From positions 1 through 64,000 of the forward strand of contig JAIEMP010000009.1 in NCBI GenBank assembly GCA_019752045.1: DNA of 64,000 bases, given 5' to 3'. The position numbers and the translations under genes are program-made. Below the pieces are notes generated by a model. The model was not told where the DNA came from. It did not search any database and saw only the letters and a program-made list of their open reading frames with translations. Positions 43,277 to 52,730 of the stretch are shown here, in pieces. This stretch comes from Chitinophagaceae bacterium (lineage in GTDB: Bacteria; Bacteroidota; Bacteroidia; Chitinophagales; Chitinophagaceae). Each line of letters opens with the position of its first letter. Position 1 is the first letter of the stretch.

Positions 43277-44308
43277 TTACATACCCATGTCCATCTTTTT
43301 CTGCTTCAAACTGTTTAAAGATGGGTCCATTTCAATGGCTTTATCACACAATGCCATTCCTTTATCTTTTTGCCCCATTTTCTGATAACACAAGCCAATC
43401 ATGTATAAGGAACGTGCATTTTTGTTATCAACCTGCAGTATCTGATCCCAGTTGTCAATTGCATCCTGGTACTTACCGCCTTTGTATTGCGATTCGGCCA
43501 GTGCATATCTGATAGAGATACTGCTTGGTCTTTTGTCCAAAGACTTTTGCAAATATTCAGTTGACTTTGCAAAATTGCCAATGTTCATATAACAATAGGC
43601 CACACTTTCAAAGTAATCAGCATTCTGCACCCAGCCACGTTGAGCAGCCAGTTCAAACATGGCAATCGCATTTTTATCGTCAGGAATGGCGTAGTAAACC
43701 ATCGCCATTTCAAATACATAACGTGCATTCTTCTGATCTGCATTGGCTGCTTTTTGATAATATGGGATCGCCTGCTTGTAGCGTTCCATTTCCAGATAAC
43801 TGCGGCCAATAGTATAAAACAATACTGCGTTTGAAGTATCGGTTTCGGCAGCATAGAGCAAACGGTTGATTGCCTGAGGATAATTTTCAAGATAATAATT
43901 ACTCATGCCGGCAATGTAATGCATGGGTTTGTCTTTGTGCAACTTCTCCCATTTTTCTGTAAAGCTCAGTGCATCCTGATGGCGGCCGAGATTAAAATAT
44001 AAAGTAGCCAGCTGCTGAAAAGTAGATTCATTGTTCGGATCCAAACGGTTCCAACGTGTATAAGCATCTACAGCCTGTCTGTAATTACGGCTTTCAATAC
44101 CATATTCACCCATTGCTTTTAATGCATCAATGTTTGTAGTATCCCATTTTACAGCCTGCTCAAACAAGTTCATCGCCAGTTGAATACGGCGTTCCTGTTT
44201 TGCAACATTCGCTTTCTGTAAAAATGAATTAGAACTGTCTCTGTTTTGAGAGGTGGCGTTAAAGGAGCCACTTAGAAGAAGGAGGGTAATAACATACCAG
44301 CTTTTCAT
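43277..44308 (-). CDS. exported tetratricopeptide-repeat protein
   Basis: A 343-residue protein with a signal peptide (ending NATSQ) and about eight TPR motifs between residues 25 and 330 (for example AMNLFEQAVKWDTTNIDALKAMGEYGI, AIPYYQKAANADQKNARYVFEMAMVYY, AIDNWDQILQVDNKNARSLYMIGLCYQ). It is a periplasmic scaffold for protein complexes; TPR proteins are frequent in gliding, secretion and cell-envelope assemblies in this phylum, but nothing fixes a partner here. Monocistronic, with a terminator at 43232-43253; upstream lies glgB on the same strand, 103 bp away. Confidence 0.85.
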   Translation of the reverse strand: MKSWYVITLLLLSGSFNATSQNRDSSNSFLQKANVAKQERRIQLAMNLFEQAVKWDTTNIDALKAMGEYGIESRNYRQAVDAYTRWNRLDPNNESTFQQLATLYFNLGRHQDALSFTEKWEKLHKDKPMHYIAGMSNYYLENYPQAINRLLYAAETDTSNAVLFYTIGRSYLEMERYKQAIPYYQKAANADQKNARYVFEMAMVYYAIPDDKNAIAMFELAAQRGWVQNADYFESVAYCYMNIGNFAKSTEYLQKSLDKRPSSISIRYALAESQYKGGKYQDAIDNWDQILQVDNKNARSLYMIGLCYQKMGQKDKGMALCDKAIEMDPSLNSLKQKKMDMGM

Positions 44309-44411
44309 GGAATTTGGTTTTTAGGATATTAGCAAAAATATGTATTTTAAAGATAATTACAAGAGTAGATATACTCGCATAAATCCTGCCAATATTCCGT
44401 AAAATAAGTGT

Positions 44412-46361
44412 TTATTTGAGAATGATTGCGCCCAAAGGAGGTAAATGGATGCTCAACTCATACCATTTGTCGGTTTCGTTAACCAAAGTACCTTGCAAAG
44501 TGCTGTTAAACACATCCCCGGTACCCCAATATTTTTCATTGTTACTATTGAATATTTCTTTCCACTCAGCCTTGTTCTGCAAATGAAGTTTCCAGTCTTT
44601 GCGTACCACCGGCGTCATGTTTAAGATTACAACCAGATCATCATCCGGTTTTTTCCCTTTTCGTTTAAACACAATCACAGACTCACTTCTGTGATTGAGA
44701 TCAACCCACTCAAACCCGAATTGATTAAACTGATTTTCATACAATGCCGGTTCGTTTTTCAGGAGATGACAGAGATCTTTTACACACTCTTTTACTCCAT
44801 TATGGGAGGGGAATTGCAGCAGCTCCCACTGCAGTTCGCTCTTATGATTCCACTCACTGGTGGCTCCAAATTCGTTTCCCATGAAGAGCAATTTACCTCC
44901 CGGATGCGCAAACATATAGCTGTACATGAGCCTCAGGTTGGCAAATTTCTGCCACTCATCACCGGGCATTTTATACAGCATCGGGCTTTTTCCGTGTACT
45001 ACTTCATCATGACTTAAGGGTAACATAAAATTTTCATCATAATAGTACATCATGCTGAAAGTGAACTGATCCTGTTGATGTTGACGATACAGCGGATCCT
45101 GTTTAAAATACTTTAGTGTGTCGTGCATCCATCCCATCATCCATTTCATTCCAAAACCCAGACCATCAGAAAAAGTGGGTTTACTTACACCCGGCCAATC
45201 CGTGGCTTCTTCGGCAATGGTTTGTGTATCGGGCAAATCCCGAAAGATGGTTTCATTGAGATCTTTGATAAAAGCAATAGCTTCTAAATTTCCATCACCG
45301 CCAAACTCATTAGGCTCCCATTGACCGGCCGTTCTTGAATAGTTTAACTTGAGCATCGAGGATACGGCATCGACACGTAATCCATCCACATGGTATTTTT
45401 TGAGCCAGTACATGGCACTGCTGATTAAGAAAGATTTTACTTCTCCCCTTTTGTAATTAAAAATATAACTGTTCCAATCGGGATGATATCCTTTGCGCAT
45501 ATCTGCATACTCATAAGTATGACTGCCATCGAACATAAACAAACCATGTGCATCATACGGAAAATGCGAAGGCACCCAATCAAGAATTACCCCAATACCT
45601 GCCTGGTGAAATGCATCAATCAACTGCATACATTGTTGCGGAGTTCCGTATCGTGATGTGGAAGCAAAGTAACCTGCCCCCTGATACCCCCAGCTGCCAT
45701 CATAGGGATGTTCCATTATGGGCATTAACTCAACATGCGTAAAACCCATCTCCTGCACATATGGAACAAGCTGTTCCCGAAAAAAATCATAGCTGTGATA
45801 GGTTTCTTCATCAAATTTATCAGGCCGCATCCAGCTGGCAAGATGCACTTCATAAACACTCCATGGCGCATCTAATTTATTATGCTCTTTGCGGCTTTGC
45901 ATCCATTGTTCATCGGCCCATTCATGTTCCAGTTGCCAGGTAACAGATGCAGTGTTTGGCCTTACTTCCCAAAAATTAGCATAAGGATCTCCTTTATCGA
46001 GCTTTACACCACCATAACCATGAATGTGGAATTTATATGTTTCTCCTTTTTTAACGTGAGGGATAAAGCCTTCCCAAATACCCGACTTATCTAAGCGAAC
46101 AAAAAGCGGATGGCTTTCTTTGTTCCAGTTATTAAAACTGCCAAACACAGAAACATAAGTTGCATTTGGAGCCCATACTGCAAAATAATATCCTGCTGTT
46201 TCATGTACGTCCATTAAATGAGCACCAAACAACTCGTAACATCTGTAGTTTGTTCCGTTTTGAAAATTGGCAATATCATCTCCTTCAAAACGGGAATAAT
46301 TCCAAACAGGTTTTGATGTATCAATAAAATGATAGTCTTCGTATTTTTTAGGAGCTTCCAC
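44412..46361 (-). CDS. glgB: 1,4-alpha-glucan branching enzyme
   Basis: A 649-residue GH13 enzyme with an N-terminal CBM48 domain (AVWAPNATYVSVFGSFNNW, about residue 61). The catalytic Asp331 lies in DGLRVDAVSS, Glu384 in IAEEATDWP and Asp452 in LSHDEVVHGK; EVHLASW and DWVPSHF are further GH13 conserved regions. It moves 1,4-linked chains to 6-positions, branching the glycogen made by GlgA. The start is GTG (46361); an in-frame stop seven codons upstream excludes a longer N-terminus. It is separated from glgA/glgC by the OMP/GLPGLI pair and the amylase operon but is clearly part of the same glycogen system. Confidence 0.95.
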   Translation of the reverse strand: MEAPKKYEDYHFIDTSKPVWNYSRFEGDDIANFQNGTNYRCYELFGAHLMDVHETAGYYFAVWAPNATYVSVFGSFNNWNKESHPLFVRLDKSGIWEGFIPHVKKGETYKFHIHGYGGVKLDKGDPYANFWEVRPNTASVTWQLEHEWADEQWMQSRKEHNKLDAPWSVYEVHLASWMRPDKFDEETYHSYDFFREQLVPYVQEMGFTHVELMPIMEHPYDGSWGYQGAGYFASTSRYGTPQQCMQLIDAFHQAGIGVILDWVPSHFPYDAHGLFMFDGSHTYEYADMRKGYHPDWNSYIFNYKRGEVKSFLISSAMYWLKKYHVDGLRVDAVSSMLKLNYSRTAGQWEPNEFGGDGNLEAIAFIKDLNETIFRDLPDTQTIAEEATDWPGVSKPTFSDGLGFGMKWMMGWMHDTLKYFKQDPLYRQHQQDQFTFSMMYYYDENFMLPLSHDEVVHGKSPMLYKMPGDEWQKFANLRLMYSYMFAHPGGKLLFMGNEFGATSEWNHKSELQWELLQFPSHNGVKECVKDLCHLLKNEPALYENQFNQFGFEWVDLNHRSESVIVFKRKGKKPDDDLVVILNMTPVVRKDWKLHLQNKAEWKEIFNSNNEKYWGTGDVFNSTLQGTLVNETDKWYELSIHLPPLGAIILK

Positions 46362-46538
46362 GTTACAAGGTTTTACTGATCAGTTAAAGTTTGTAAACAG
46401 TTTGCAGTAATGTGATTAAACATTTATAAAAAAACTACTGCCGTTCATATGGAAATATAACACTTTAACATCTTTTGCACACATTCTACCGCAAAAAGAT
46501 TTTATCATCGTGTACCATTATTATCATCACCAAAAGCT

Positions 46539-49307
46539 ATGATGTCACCAAAACTCATTCTGCTCTTTTGCACAGGCATATTCTGTTCTTTGCAATCCAT
46601 CAGCCAATCCAACCAAATCAAAGGATCCATTACCGACACCAGCTCCGGGAAAAAACTAAGCCAGGCAGTTGTATCACTTCTTCGTACTAAAGATTCAACC
46701 CTTGCAAAATTTACACGTACAAATGAACAGGGCAATTATGAACTGAAGAATATTCCCAACGGCAGCTATCTGTTTATCATCAGCTATCCGGGGTACGCTG
46801 CGTTTGCTGATGAAGTGGAACTGAATGGAAACACATCGCTTACAAAAGAAGTAACGATTATACCACGCAGTAAACTGCTGGAGGAAATTATCATACAACA
46901 AAAAGTAAGTGCTATCCGTATTAAAGGTGATACTACAGAATATAAGGCAGACAGTTTTAAAGTAGGGCCTAATGCCAATGTACAGGAACTGCTGAAACGC
47001 TTACCCGGCCTGCAGGTGAATGCAAAAGGAGAAATTACGGCGCAGGGACAAAAGGTAGAAAAGATACTGGTTGATGGTGAAGAATTTTTTAGCGATGACC
47101 CTGCTGTTGTATCTCAAAACCTGCGTGCAGATGTGGTAGATAAAGTACAGGTGTTTGATAAAAAAAGTGAACAGGCAGAATTTACAGGCGTAGATGACGG
47201 ACAGAAAACAAAAACCATTAATCTAGAACTGAAAGATGATAAGAAGAAAGGTTACTTTGGAAAACTGGAAGCAGGATCGGACTTTGATCGCTACAGAAGT
47301 GCAAAAGCTATGATTAACCTGTTTAAAAAGAAACAAAAGATTGCCGCATACATTACCAACAACAACACCACGTTTGAAGGACTGAACTGGAACGAGCAAC
47401 GGAACTTTGGCAGTAACACTAATAATAACATGGAAGTAACAGATGATGGCGGAATGATGTTCTGGAACGAAGGTGACGATTTCAGCAGAGGACAGGGTTT
47501 GCCGCAATCAACCACAGCCGGATTGTTATACATTAATAAATGGAATAAAGATAAAAACAGCATCAATGGCAGTTATCAGTTCAACGATCAGATGATCAAC
47601 GGCAGAAACACCAGTTTTACACAAACTATTTTGCCCGACAGCAGCTTCTCCAACAACACCATTGAAAACTTCACCAGCTCCCGCCGCAGAAATAAACTGA
47701 ATGCAACGTATGAGTGGCAGATTGATTCTACAAGCAGTTTAAAGATTAAAGCAAGCGGTTCAATAGTGAATGCACAAAGAGAAAATAAATACCTCGGCGA
47801 GTCGGTAAGTGAAGACAAGATTGTGATCAATAAAATTGACCGTACAACCACCAGCCGTACAGAAGATAAAGACTTTACTTCCGAAATCAACTGGCGAAAG
47901 CGCCTTAGTAAAAATGGAAGAACCATCAGCTATACCGGTAACTGGAGCAATAATGCAAAAACAGGAAACGGCTTTCTGCTTTCAAACACAGATTTCTTTG
48001 ATGTAAACGGACAGCCCGACCGGCAACAAATCCTTGATCAGAATAAAACCAATAATGAACGCCAGCAGGTTATTCAAAACAGCCTGATCTATACAGAACC
48101 GTTAACCAAAAAATTATTTTTAGAGTTAACCTACCGAAATGCGTTTAACCGGAACAATGCTGAACGAAACACGTTTGAGAAACCAATTGCAGGTGATAAA
48201 TACAGCTCTATTGTAGATACGTTGAGCAATCATTTTCTGTACAAGGCAGATGACCACAACGGCGGTTTCTCTTTCCGCTATACCGAAAAGAAGTATCTTA
48301 TTTCACTTGGAGCTGCTGTAGGAAGAACAAATTTTGAGCTTGAAGAATTAACAAAAAACGATACACGCAGAATAGGTTTCACCAATCTGTTACCAAGAGC
48401 AAGTATCCGCTTTACACCAAAAAAACAAAAGAGTTTTACTCTTTCTTATAACGGAACAACACAAAACCCCACCCTGCAGCAAATCAATCCGATTATTGAT
48501 AACATTGATCCGTTAAACATTACCATCGGTAATCCATTGCTGAAACAGGCTTTCAGACACAGCTTTTCTGTTAACATGAATGATTATAAAATCATCAAGA
48601 GCAGAAATTTTTATCTGTCGGGCAATTTTGCATTTACAAATAATGCCATCAGCAGTTCAAATAAAATTGATTCGGGTATACGGATTAATCAGGCCATTAA
48701 CGTAAACGGAAATTATAACGGGCAGGTTTGGACCATGTACGGCTTTGAAGTTGCCCCCTCTGTTAATTTAAATTTTAATGCAGAGGCATCAGTGAGCCGT
48801 TTTGTAAACATGGTGAACGGAGAAAAAAACATCAGCGATAATTACCGGATCGGCCTTGGAACAGGTATTGGCAAATGGAGCGATAAATGGATCAGTTTTA
48901 ATTTAAATGTAGAGCCCGCCTTTAACTTTTCAAAATCATCCATCAACAAAAGCCTTGCAACCAACTATTGGACTGTAAATGCATATCCTTATTTATCAAT
49001 GAAATTCAAGAAGCAGAAACTGTATGTTGATTTAAATGGTAACCTTAATTTTTATCAGAAAACAAGTGTATTCCAGAATCAGCGGAATGTAATGATCATT
49101 AACAGCTCCGTTAAACGCACTTTTACAAAATCGGATGCATTTGAACTGATGCTTTCAGTCAATGATCTGTTCAATCAGAACCAGGGTATTCAGCGAAATA
49201 TCAGCAGCAACTTTATAGCAGAAAACACGTTTCAGAACATACGCCGTTATGTATTGCTTACCCTTAGCTGGAACTTTACAAAAAACGGTAAACCTTCAAA
49301 TTTTTAA
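46539..49307 (+). CDS. outer-membrane beta-barrel receptor (OMP_b-brl_3 type)
   Basis: A 922-residue exported protein (signal ending SISQ) with an N-terminal carboxypeptidase-regulatory domain (KGSITDTSSGKKLSQAVVS), a plug-like section (LLEEIIIQQKVSAIRIKGDTTEY, VQELLKRLPGLQV, DGEEFFSDDPAVV) and a barrel of about 600 residues; the terminal residue is Phe (GKPSNF). In Bacteroidota this receptor-like family is repeatedly encoded next to a GLPGLI protein, as here with two bases between. Ligand unknown; peptide or metal uptake has been proposed for relatives. Divergent from glgB. Confidence 0.9.
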   Translation: MMSPKLILLFCTGIFCSLQSISQSNQIKGSITDTSSGKKLSQAVVSLLRTKDSTLAKFTRTNEQGNYELKNIPNGSYLFIISYPGYAAFADEVELNGNTSLTKEVTIIPRSKLLEEIIIQQKVSAIRIKGDTTEYKADSFKVGPNANVQELLKRLPGLQVNAKGEITAQGQKVEKILVDGEEFFSDDPAVVSQNLRADVVDKVQVFDKKSEQAEFTGVDDGQKTKTINLELKDDKKKGYFGKLEAGSDFDRYRSAKAMINLFKKKQKIAAYITNNNTTFEGLNWNEQRNFGSNTNNNMEVTDDGGMMFWNEGDDFSRGQGLPQSTTAGLLYINKWNKDKNSINGSYQFNDQMINGRNTSFTQTILPDSSFSNNTIENFTSSRRRNKLNATYEWQIDSTSSLKIKASGSIVNAQRENKYLGESVSEDKIVINKIDRTTTSRTEDKDFTSEINWRKRLSKNGRTISYTGNWSNNAKTGNGFLLSNTDFFDVNGQPDRQQILDQNKTNNERQQVIQNSLIYTEPLTKKLFLELTYRNAFNRNNAERNTFEKPIAGDKYSSIVDTLSNHFLYKADDHNGGFSFRYTEKKYLISLGAAVGRTNFELEELTKNDTRRIGFTNLLPRASIRFTPKKQKSFTLSYNGTTQNPTLQQINPIIDNIDPLNITIGNPLLKQAFRHSFSVNMNDYKIIKSRNFYLSGNFAFTNNAISSSNKIDSGIRINQAINVNGNYNGQVWTMYGFEVAPSVNLNFNAEASVSRFVNMVNGEKNISDNYRIGLGTGIGKWSDKWISFNLNVEPAFNFSKSSINKSLATNYWTVNAYPYLSMKFKKQKLYVDLNGNLNFYQKTSVFQNQRNVMIINSSVKRTFTKSDAFELMLSVNDLFNQNQGIQRNISSNFIAENTFQNIRRYVLLTLSWNFTKNGKPSNF

Positions 49308-49309
49308 AC

Positions 49310-50053
49310 ATGAAGCATCTCTTTTTTATACCTGTTCTTTTCTGTTTTTTTTCAACCGCATCTGCACAGGTAAAATTTATCAGCAGCGGACGTATAGAAT
49401 TTGAAAAAAGAGTGAACCAGTTTTCTTTTTACGATAAAGAAGATGATGAAGCACCATGGGTTATTGAAATGAAAAAAACATTTCCGAAGATGGTGAACGA
49501 AATTTACTATCTCGACTTTAATGAGCAAAAGAGTGTGTACAAACTTGCAAAAGAAAATACCGATGTAAAATATATGTGGGGTCGTAAACCCAGCGAAACG
49601 GATGTAACGGTACAGGATGTACAGAATAACCAGATCCTTGTACAGCGGGATATTTTTGAACAAACCTATTTGGTGAAAGACAGCTTAAGAACCTATGAAT
49701 GGAAGATTAGTAATGAAACCAGAACCATTGCAGGTTTTGAATGCCGTAAAGCAGTAACAAAAATCTGCGACTCTGTTTATATTGTTGCGTTTTATACCGA
49801 TGAGATTACGGTGAGCAGCGGCCCCGAAAGCTTTGGCGGCCTTCCAGGCATGATCTTAGGATTAGCAGTACCCCGTTTACAGATTACCTGGTTTGCTACA
49901 AAAGTTGAATTGAAAGAACCAACTGAAACAATGCTGAGCCCAAAACAGAAAGGAAAAACAGTTACATGGCAGGCTTATGAAAAAGACTTAAACAAAGCCA
50001 TGAAAGACTGGGGCAAGTACGGAGCAAAAGTAATGTGGACGAGTTTGCTGTAG
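49310..50053 (+). CDS. GLPGLI family exported protein
   Basis: A 247-residue exported protein with a signal peptide (ending ASAQ). The family's namesake motif is present as GGLPGMILGLAVP (about residues 182-194), preceded by AGFECRKAVTKICD with two conserved Cys and followed by FATKVEL. GLPGLI proteins pair with OMP_b-brl receptors in Bacteroidota; the function is unknown, but constant pairing suggests a periplasmic or surface partner of the barrel. It starts two bases after the receptor stop, so co-transcription and complex formation are likely. Confidence 0.9.
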   Translation: MKHLFFIPVLFCFFSTASAQVKFISSGRIEFEKRVNQFSFYDKEDDEAPWVIEMKKTFPKMVNEIYYLDFNEQKSVYKLAKENTDVKYMWGRKPSETDVTVQDVQNNQILVQRDIFEQTYLVKDSLRTYEWKISNETRTIAGFECRKAVTKICDSVYIVAFYTDEITVSSGPESFGGLPGMILGLAVPRLQITWFATKVELKEPTETMLSPKQKGKTVTWQAYEKDLNKAMKDWGKYGAKVMWTSLL

Positions 50054-50105
50054 TAATAATTTAGTTTGTAAAAAATTACAACGATTGAATAAATTCCACA
50101 AGTAA

Positions 50106-50771
50106 TTACTTCATAGTCGTTAATCCCATTTTAATTCCTAATTGAGGAGTAAACCACCTGTTATAGTTTCGTTCTTTCAGATACGGGAAATAAACAGTAT
50201 TTACTTCCCCGTTAAACGTTTCAAAATTTTCAACTTGGTAACGAAAACCGGCACCTGCATAAGCATCAATGTAAGGCCTTCGTTTTGTATTCTTTTTTGA
50301 GAGAAAATACGTTTTCCCTACAAGAAGTTTTATACAATAAACATCAATATTTTCTTTTCTGATACCATTAAAACTATACCGTTCATCTCTGTATCTGGCA
50401 GGTTTATTCTGAAACGCCCAATTTCTGTAAAACAAATCAACCTGTATAAAATGATAGCGTGTTTTTCCAAAATATCGTTTCACGTAAATCCCTGCAGTAT
50501 AAGAGTCGTATAAGTTATTATTGTATCGCCAACTATACCCTCCAGCCAATCCGCTGCCAGCAGAGCCAACTTTACCTGAGTCCTGATTACTAAAGCGATA
50601 AGCTAACAAAGTTCCGATTACTACCTTTTTATTTCCCAGTCCAAGATTTATTTCGAAATTTCTGTGAAATGTTTCCAAAGGCTTTAATCCAAACTCAACA
50701 ATAGTTTGAGCATTGATTTTTTCGGAAATCAAACTCATACCCAGAAGCATGATTACTACAATGTTTTTCAT
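50106..50771 (-). CDS. outer-membrane beta-barrel-like protein, unknown
   Basis: A 221-residue exported protein (signal ending INAQ). Alternating strands with aromatic girdles (GGYSWRYNNNLYDSYTAGIYVKR, YHFIQVDLFYRNWAF, YIDAYAGAGFRYQVENF) point to a small outer-membrane barrel or DUF-type outer-membrane protein; no named family is recognised. It lies 63 bp downstream of the SusA-like amylase on the same strand and could end that operon, though its barrel-like nature would more naturally pair with transport. Function unknown. Confidence 0.65.
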   Translation of the reverse strand: MKNIVVIMLLGMSLISEKINAQTIVEFGLKPLETFHRNFEINLGLGNKKVVIGTLLAYRFSNQDSGKVGSAGSGLAGGYSWRYNNNLYDSYTAGIYVKRYFGKTRYHFIQVDLFYRNWAFQNKPARYRDERYSFNGIRKENIDVYCIKLLVGKTYFLSKKNTKRRPYIDAYAGAGFRYQVENFETFNGEVNTVYFPYLKERNYNRWFTPQLGIKMGLTTMK

Positions 50772-50834
50772 CCACTAAAAATAAAGAAATTACTTCTATG
50801 ACTTTAAAGAGAATTAATTTTTCCTTAAGCCAGA

Positions 50835-52688
50835 TTATTTCAACTCCAGCACCAGATTATACATCGGTATAAGTGTGATTGTTTTTTGTAACTGAAACTG
50901 CTGCCCTGCTGCAATATCATGTGCAACCTGGAACCCTTTCATCCGCTCTGCAAACCGGGACAAGTCAATTGTTACCGCTTTATCGTTTGTATTCATGATA
51001 CACATGATGGTTTGCTTCTCATCATATCGGAAATAAACATACACACCGTCAATGGGATAAAACTGCATCATCTTTCCTGTTTTAATAGCGGATGATGTTT
51101 TGCGGAAGTTGGCAAACTTTTTTATGTAATTGAAAATAGAATTCTCTTTTGCTGTTCTTCCTGCAGCTGTAAATTTATTGGCTGCATCGCCCTCCCATCC
51201 GCCGGGAAAATCCTGCCGCACATAACCATCATTGGGTGATGTAAAACCAGCCATCAAAATTTCATTGCCATAATACATTTGAGGTATTCCTCTGAAAGTC
51301 ATCAACCAGGAGAAGGCAACTTTGTATTTTGCTGTGTCTTCATTCAAAACAGAATAGAAACGTGGCAGATCATGATTATCTAAAAAGATCACCTGACGCA
51401 TAGGATTTTTATAAACAAAATCCTGTGCTGCTGTTGTGTAGAGTTTATTTACTCCTTCCGTCCAGCCAAAAGGCTGTGTTAATGCAGCCTGTATACCATA
51501 AAACAATGTTTGAAAATCGGTTGTTGCCTGTAAATTACTTTTGAAAGGAATGTTATAGTTATTCTCACAAAAATAACTCTGGTTAGGAACTCCATGCACC
51601 CATGTTTCGCCAAAGATGCTGATGTTGGGATACTCTGTATACAATGCCTGATTACAACGGTTCATAAACTGCAGATCATTGTATGCATATGTATCCACCC
51701 TCCATCCATCAATACCATATTCTTCTACTGTCCAGATAGCATGTTGAATTAAAAAATTTGCAACAAAGGGATTACTGTGATCCCAATCGGGCATGGAGGT
51801 TACAAACCAACCATCCAACATGATCTTTTTATCAACTGCTGCTGCATACGGATCAAACAGGATCTGATCTTTGTAATTTGTTTGTGTGAATTTTGGCCAG
51901 CGATGAAACCATGTACTGTCGGGCTGATCACGAAACAATACATGTTCAATTCCCACATGATTGTACACCGCATCCTGAATAATCTTTATCCCTTTTGCAT
52001 GTGCTGTATTAATTAAACGTTTGTATGCTTCGTCTCCACCCAATCTCCTGTCAACACGATAATGATTGGTAAATGCATAACCATGTTCTGTACGACTGGG
52101 CATATCATTTTCAATCACCGGATTTAACCATAAAGCTGTTACACCCAAATCCTGTAAATAGTCGAGATGATTTTCAATTCCTTTCAAATCACCACCATGA
52201 CGATTGAACACGGTATCTCTTCGAAGTGTTTGATCTTTCATTCCGGCAACACGATCATTGGAAGGATCGCCATTGCTGAAACGATCGGGCATAATGAGAT
52301 ACATCAAATCCTGTGAAGTAGCACCATTGGCATAAGCCAATCCACGACCGGGGCGACGGGATTGCAGATTGAATTCAAAATTAACTGCTGCTGTTCCTTT
52401 CTTTGAACGGATACCAACTGTGCCGGGCTTTGCAGTTGGAGCAATCGTAACATCAAGTATTACATATGCCGGGTTTTTAAACTTATTCACTTTTGTAATG
52501 GTAACGCCGGGATAGGTTGTAGTAAAACCGGTATGTGTTGCAACTGCATCACCATGAATCATTACCTGAAGTTTATTGTACTTCATCCCGATCCACCAGT
52601 TGGCGGGGTAAAGATTATAACTGTTTTGTGCAAATGAAAAAGTTACAGTGATAAACAGTAACTGAATGAATAAAACTATTTTCCGCAT
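50835..52688 (-). CDS. periplasmic GH13 neopullulanase/cyclomaltodextrinase (SusA-like)
   Basis: A 617-residue exported amylase: signal peptide ending FSFAQ with no lipobox, an N-terminal cyclomaltodextrinase-type beta-sandwich (about 25-110; YPANWWIGMKYNKLQVMIHG), then the GH13 barrel with QDAVYNHVG, Asp332 in DGWRVDTY, Glu361 in FGETWVHG and the transition-state Asp in FLDNHDLPR. It cuts maltodextrins or pullulan in the periplasm to short sugars, in the role of B. thetaiotaomicron SusA, and is about the same length. It follows the SLC45-like transporter (42 bp apart), fitting degradation then import; no SusCD starch receptor is near. Confidence 0.92.
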   Translation of the reverse strand: MRKIVLFIQLLFITVTFSFAQNSYNLYPANWWIGMKYNKLQVMIHGDAVATHTGFTTTYPGVTITKVNKFKNPAYVILDVTIAPTAKPGTVGIRSKKGTAAVNFEFNLQSRRPGRGLAYANGATSQDLMYLIMPDRFSNGDPSNDRVAGMKDQTLRRDTVFNRHGGDLKGIENHLDYLQDLGVTALWLNPVIENDMPSRTEHGYAFTNHYRVDRRLGGDEAYKRLINTAHAKGIKIIQDAVYNHVGIEHVLFRDQPDSTWFHRWPKFTQTNYKDQILFDPYAAAVDKKIMLDGWFVTSMPDWDHSNPFVANFLIQHAIWTVEEYGIDGWRVDTYAYNDLQFMNRCNQALYTEYPNISIFGETWVHGVPNQSYFCENNYNIPFKSNLQATTDFQTLFYGIQAALTQPFGWTEGVNKLYTTAAQDFVYKNPMRQVIFLDNHDLPRFYSVLNEDTAKYKVAFSWLMTFRGIPQMYYGNEILMAGFTSPNDGYVRQDFPGGWEGDAANKFTAAGRTAKENSIFNYIKKFANFRKTSSAIKTGKMMQFYPIDGVYVYFRYDEKQTIMCIMNTNDKAVTIDLSRFAERMKGFQVAHDIAAGQQFQLQKTITLIPMYNLVLELK

Positions 52689-52730
52689 AATTCGTAATCT
52701 TATAAAATGTACAATCGGTTAATATAAGAG

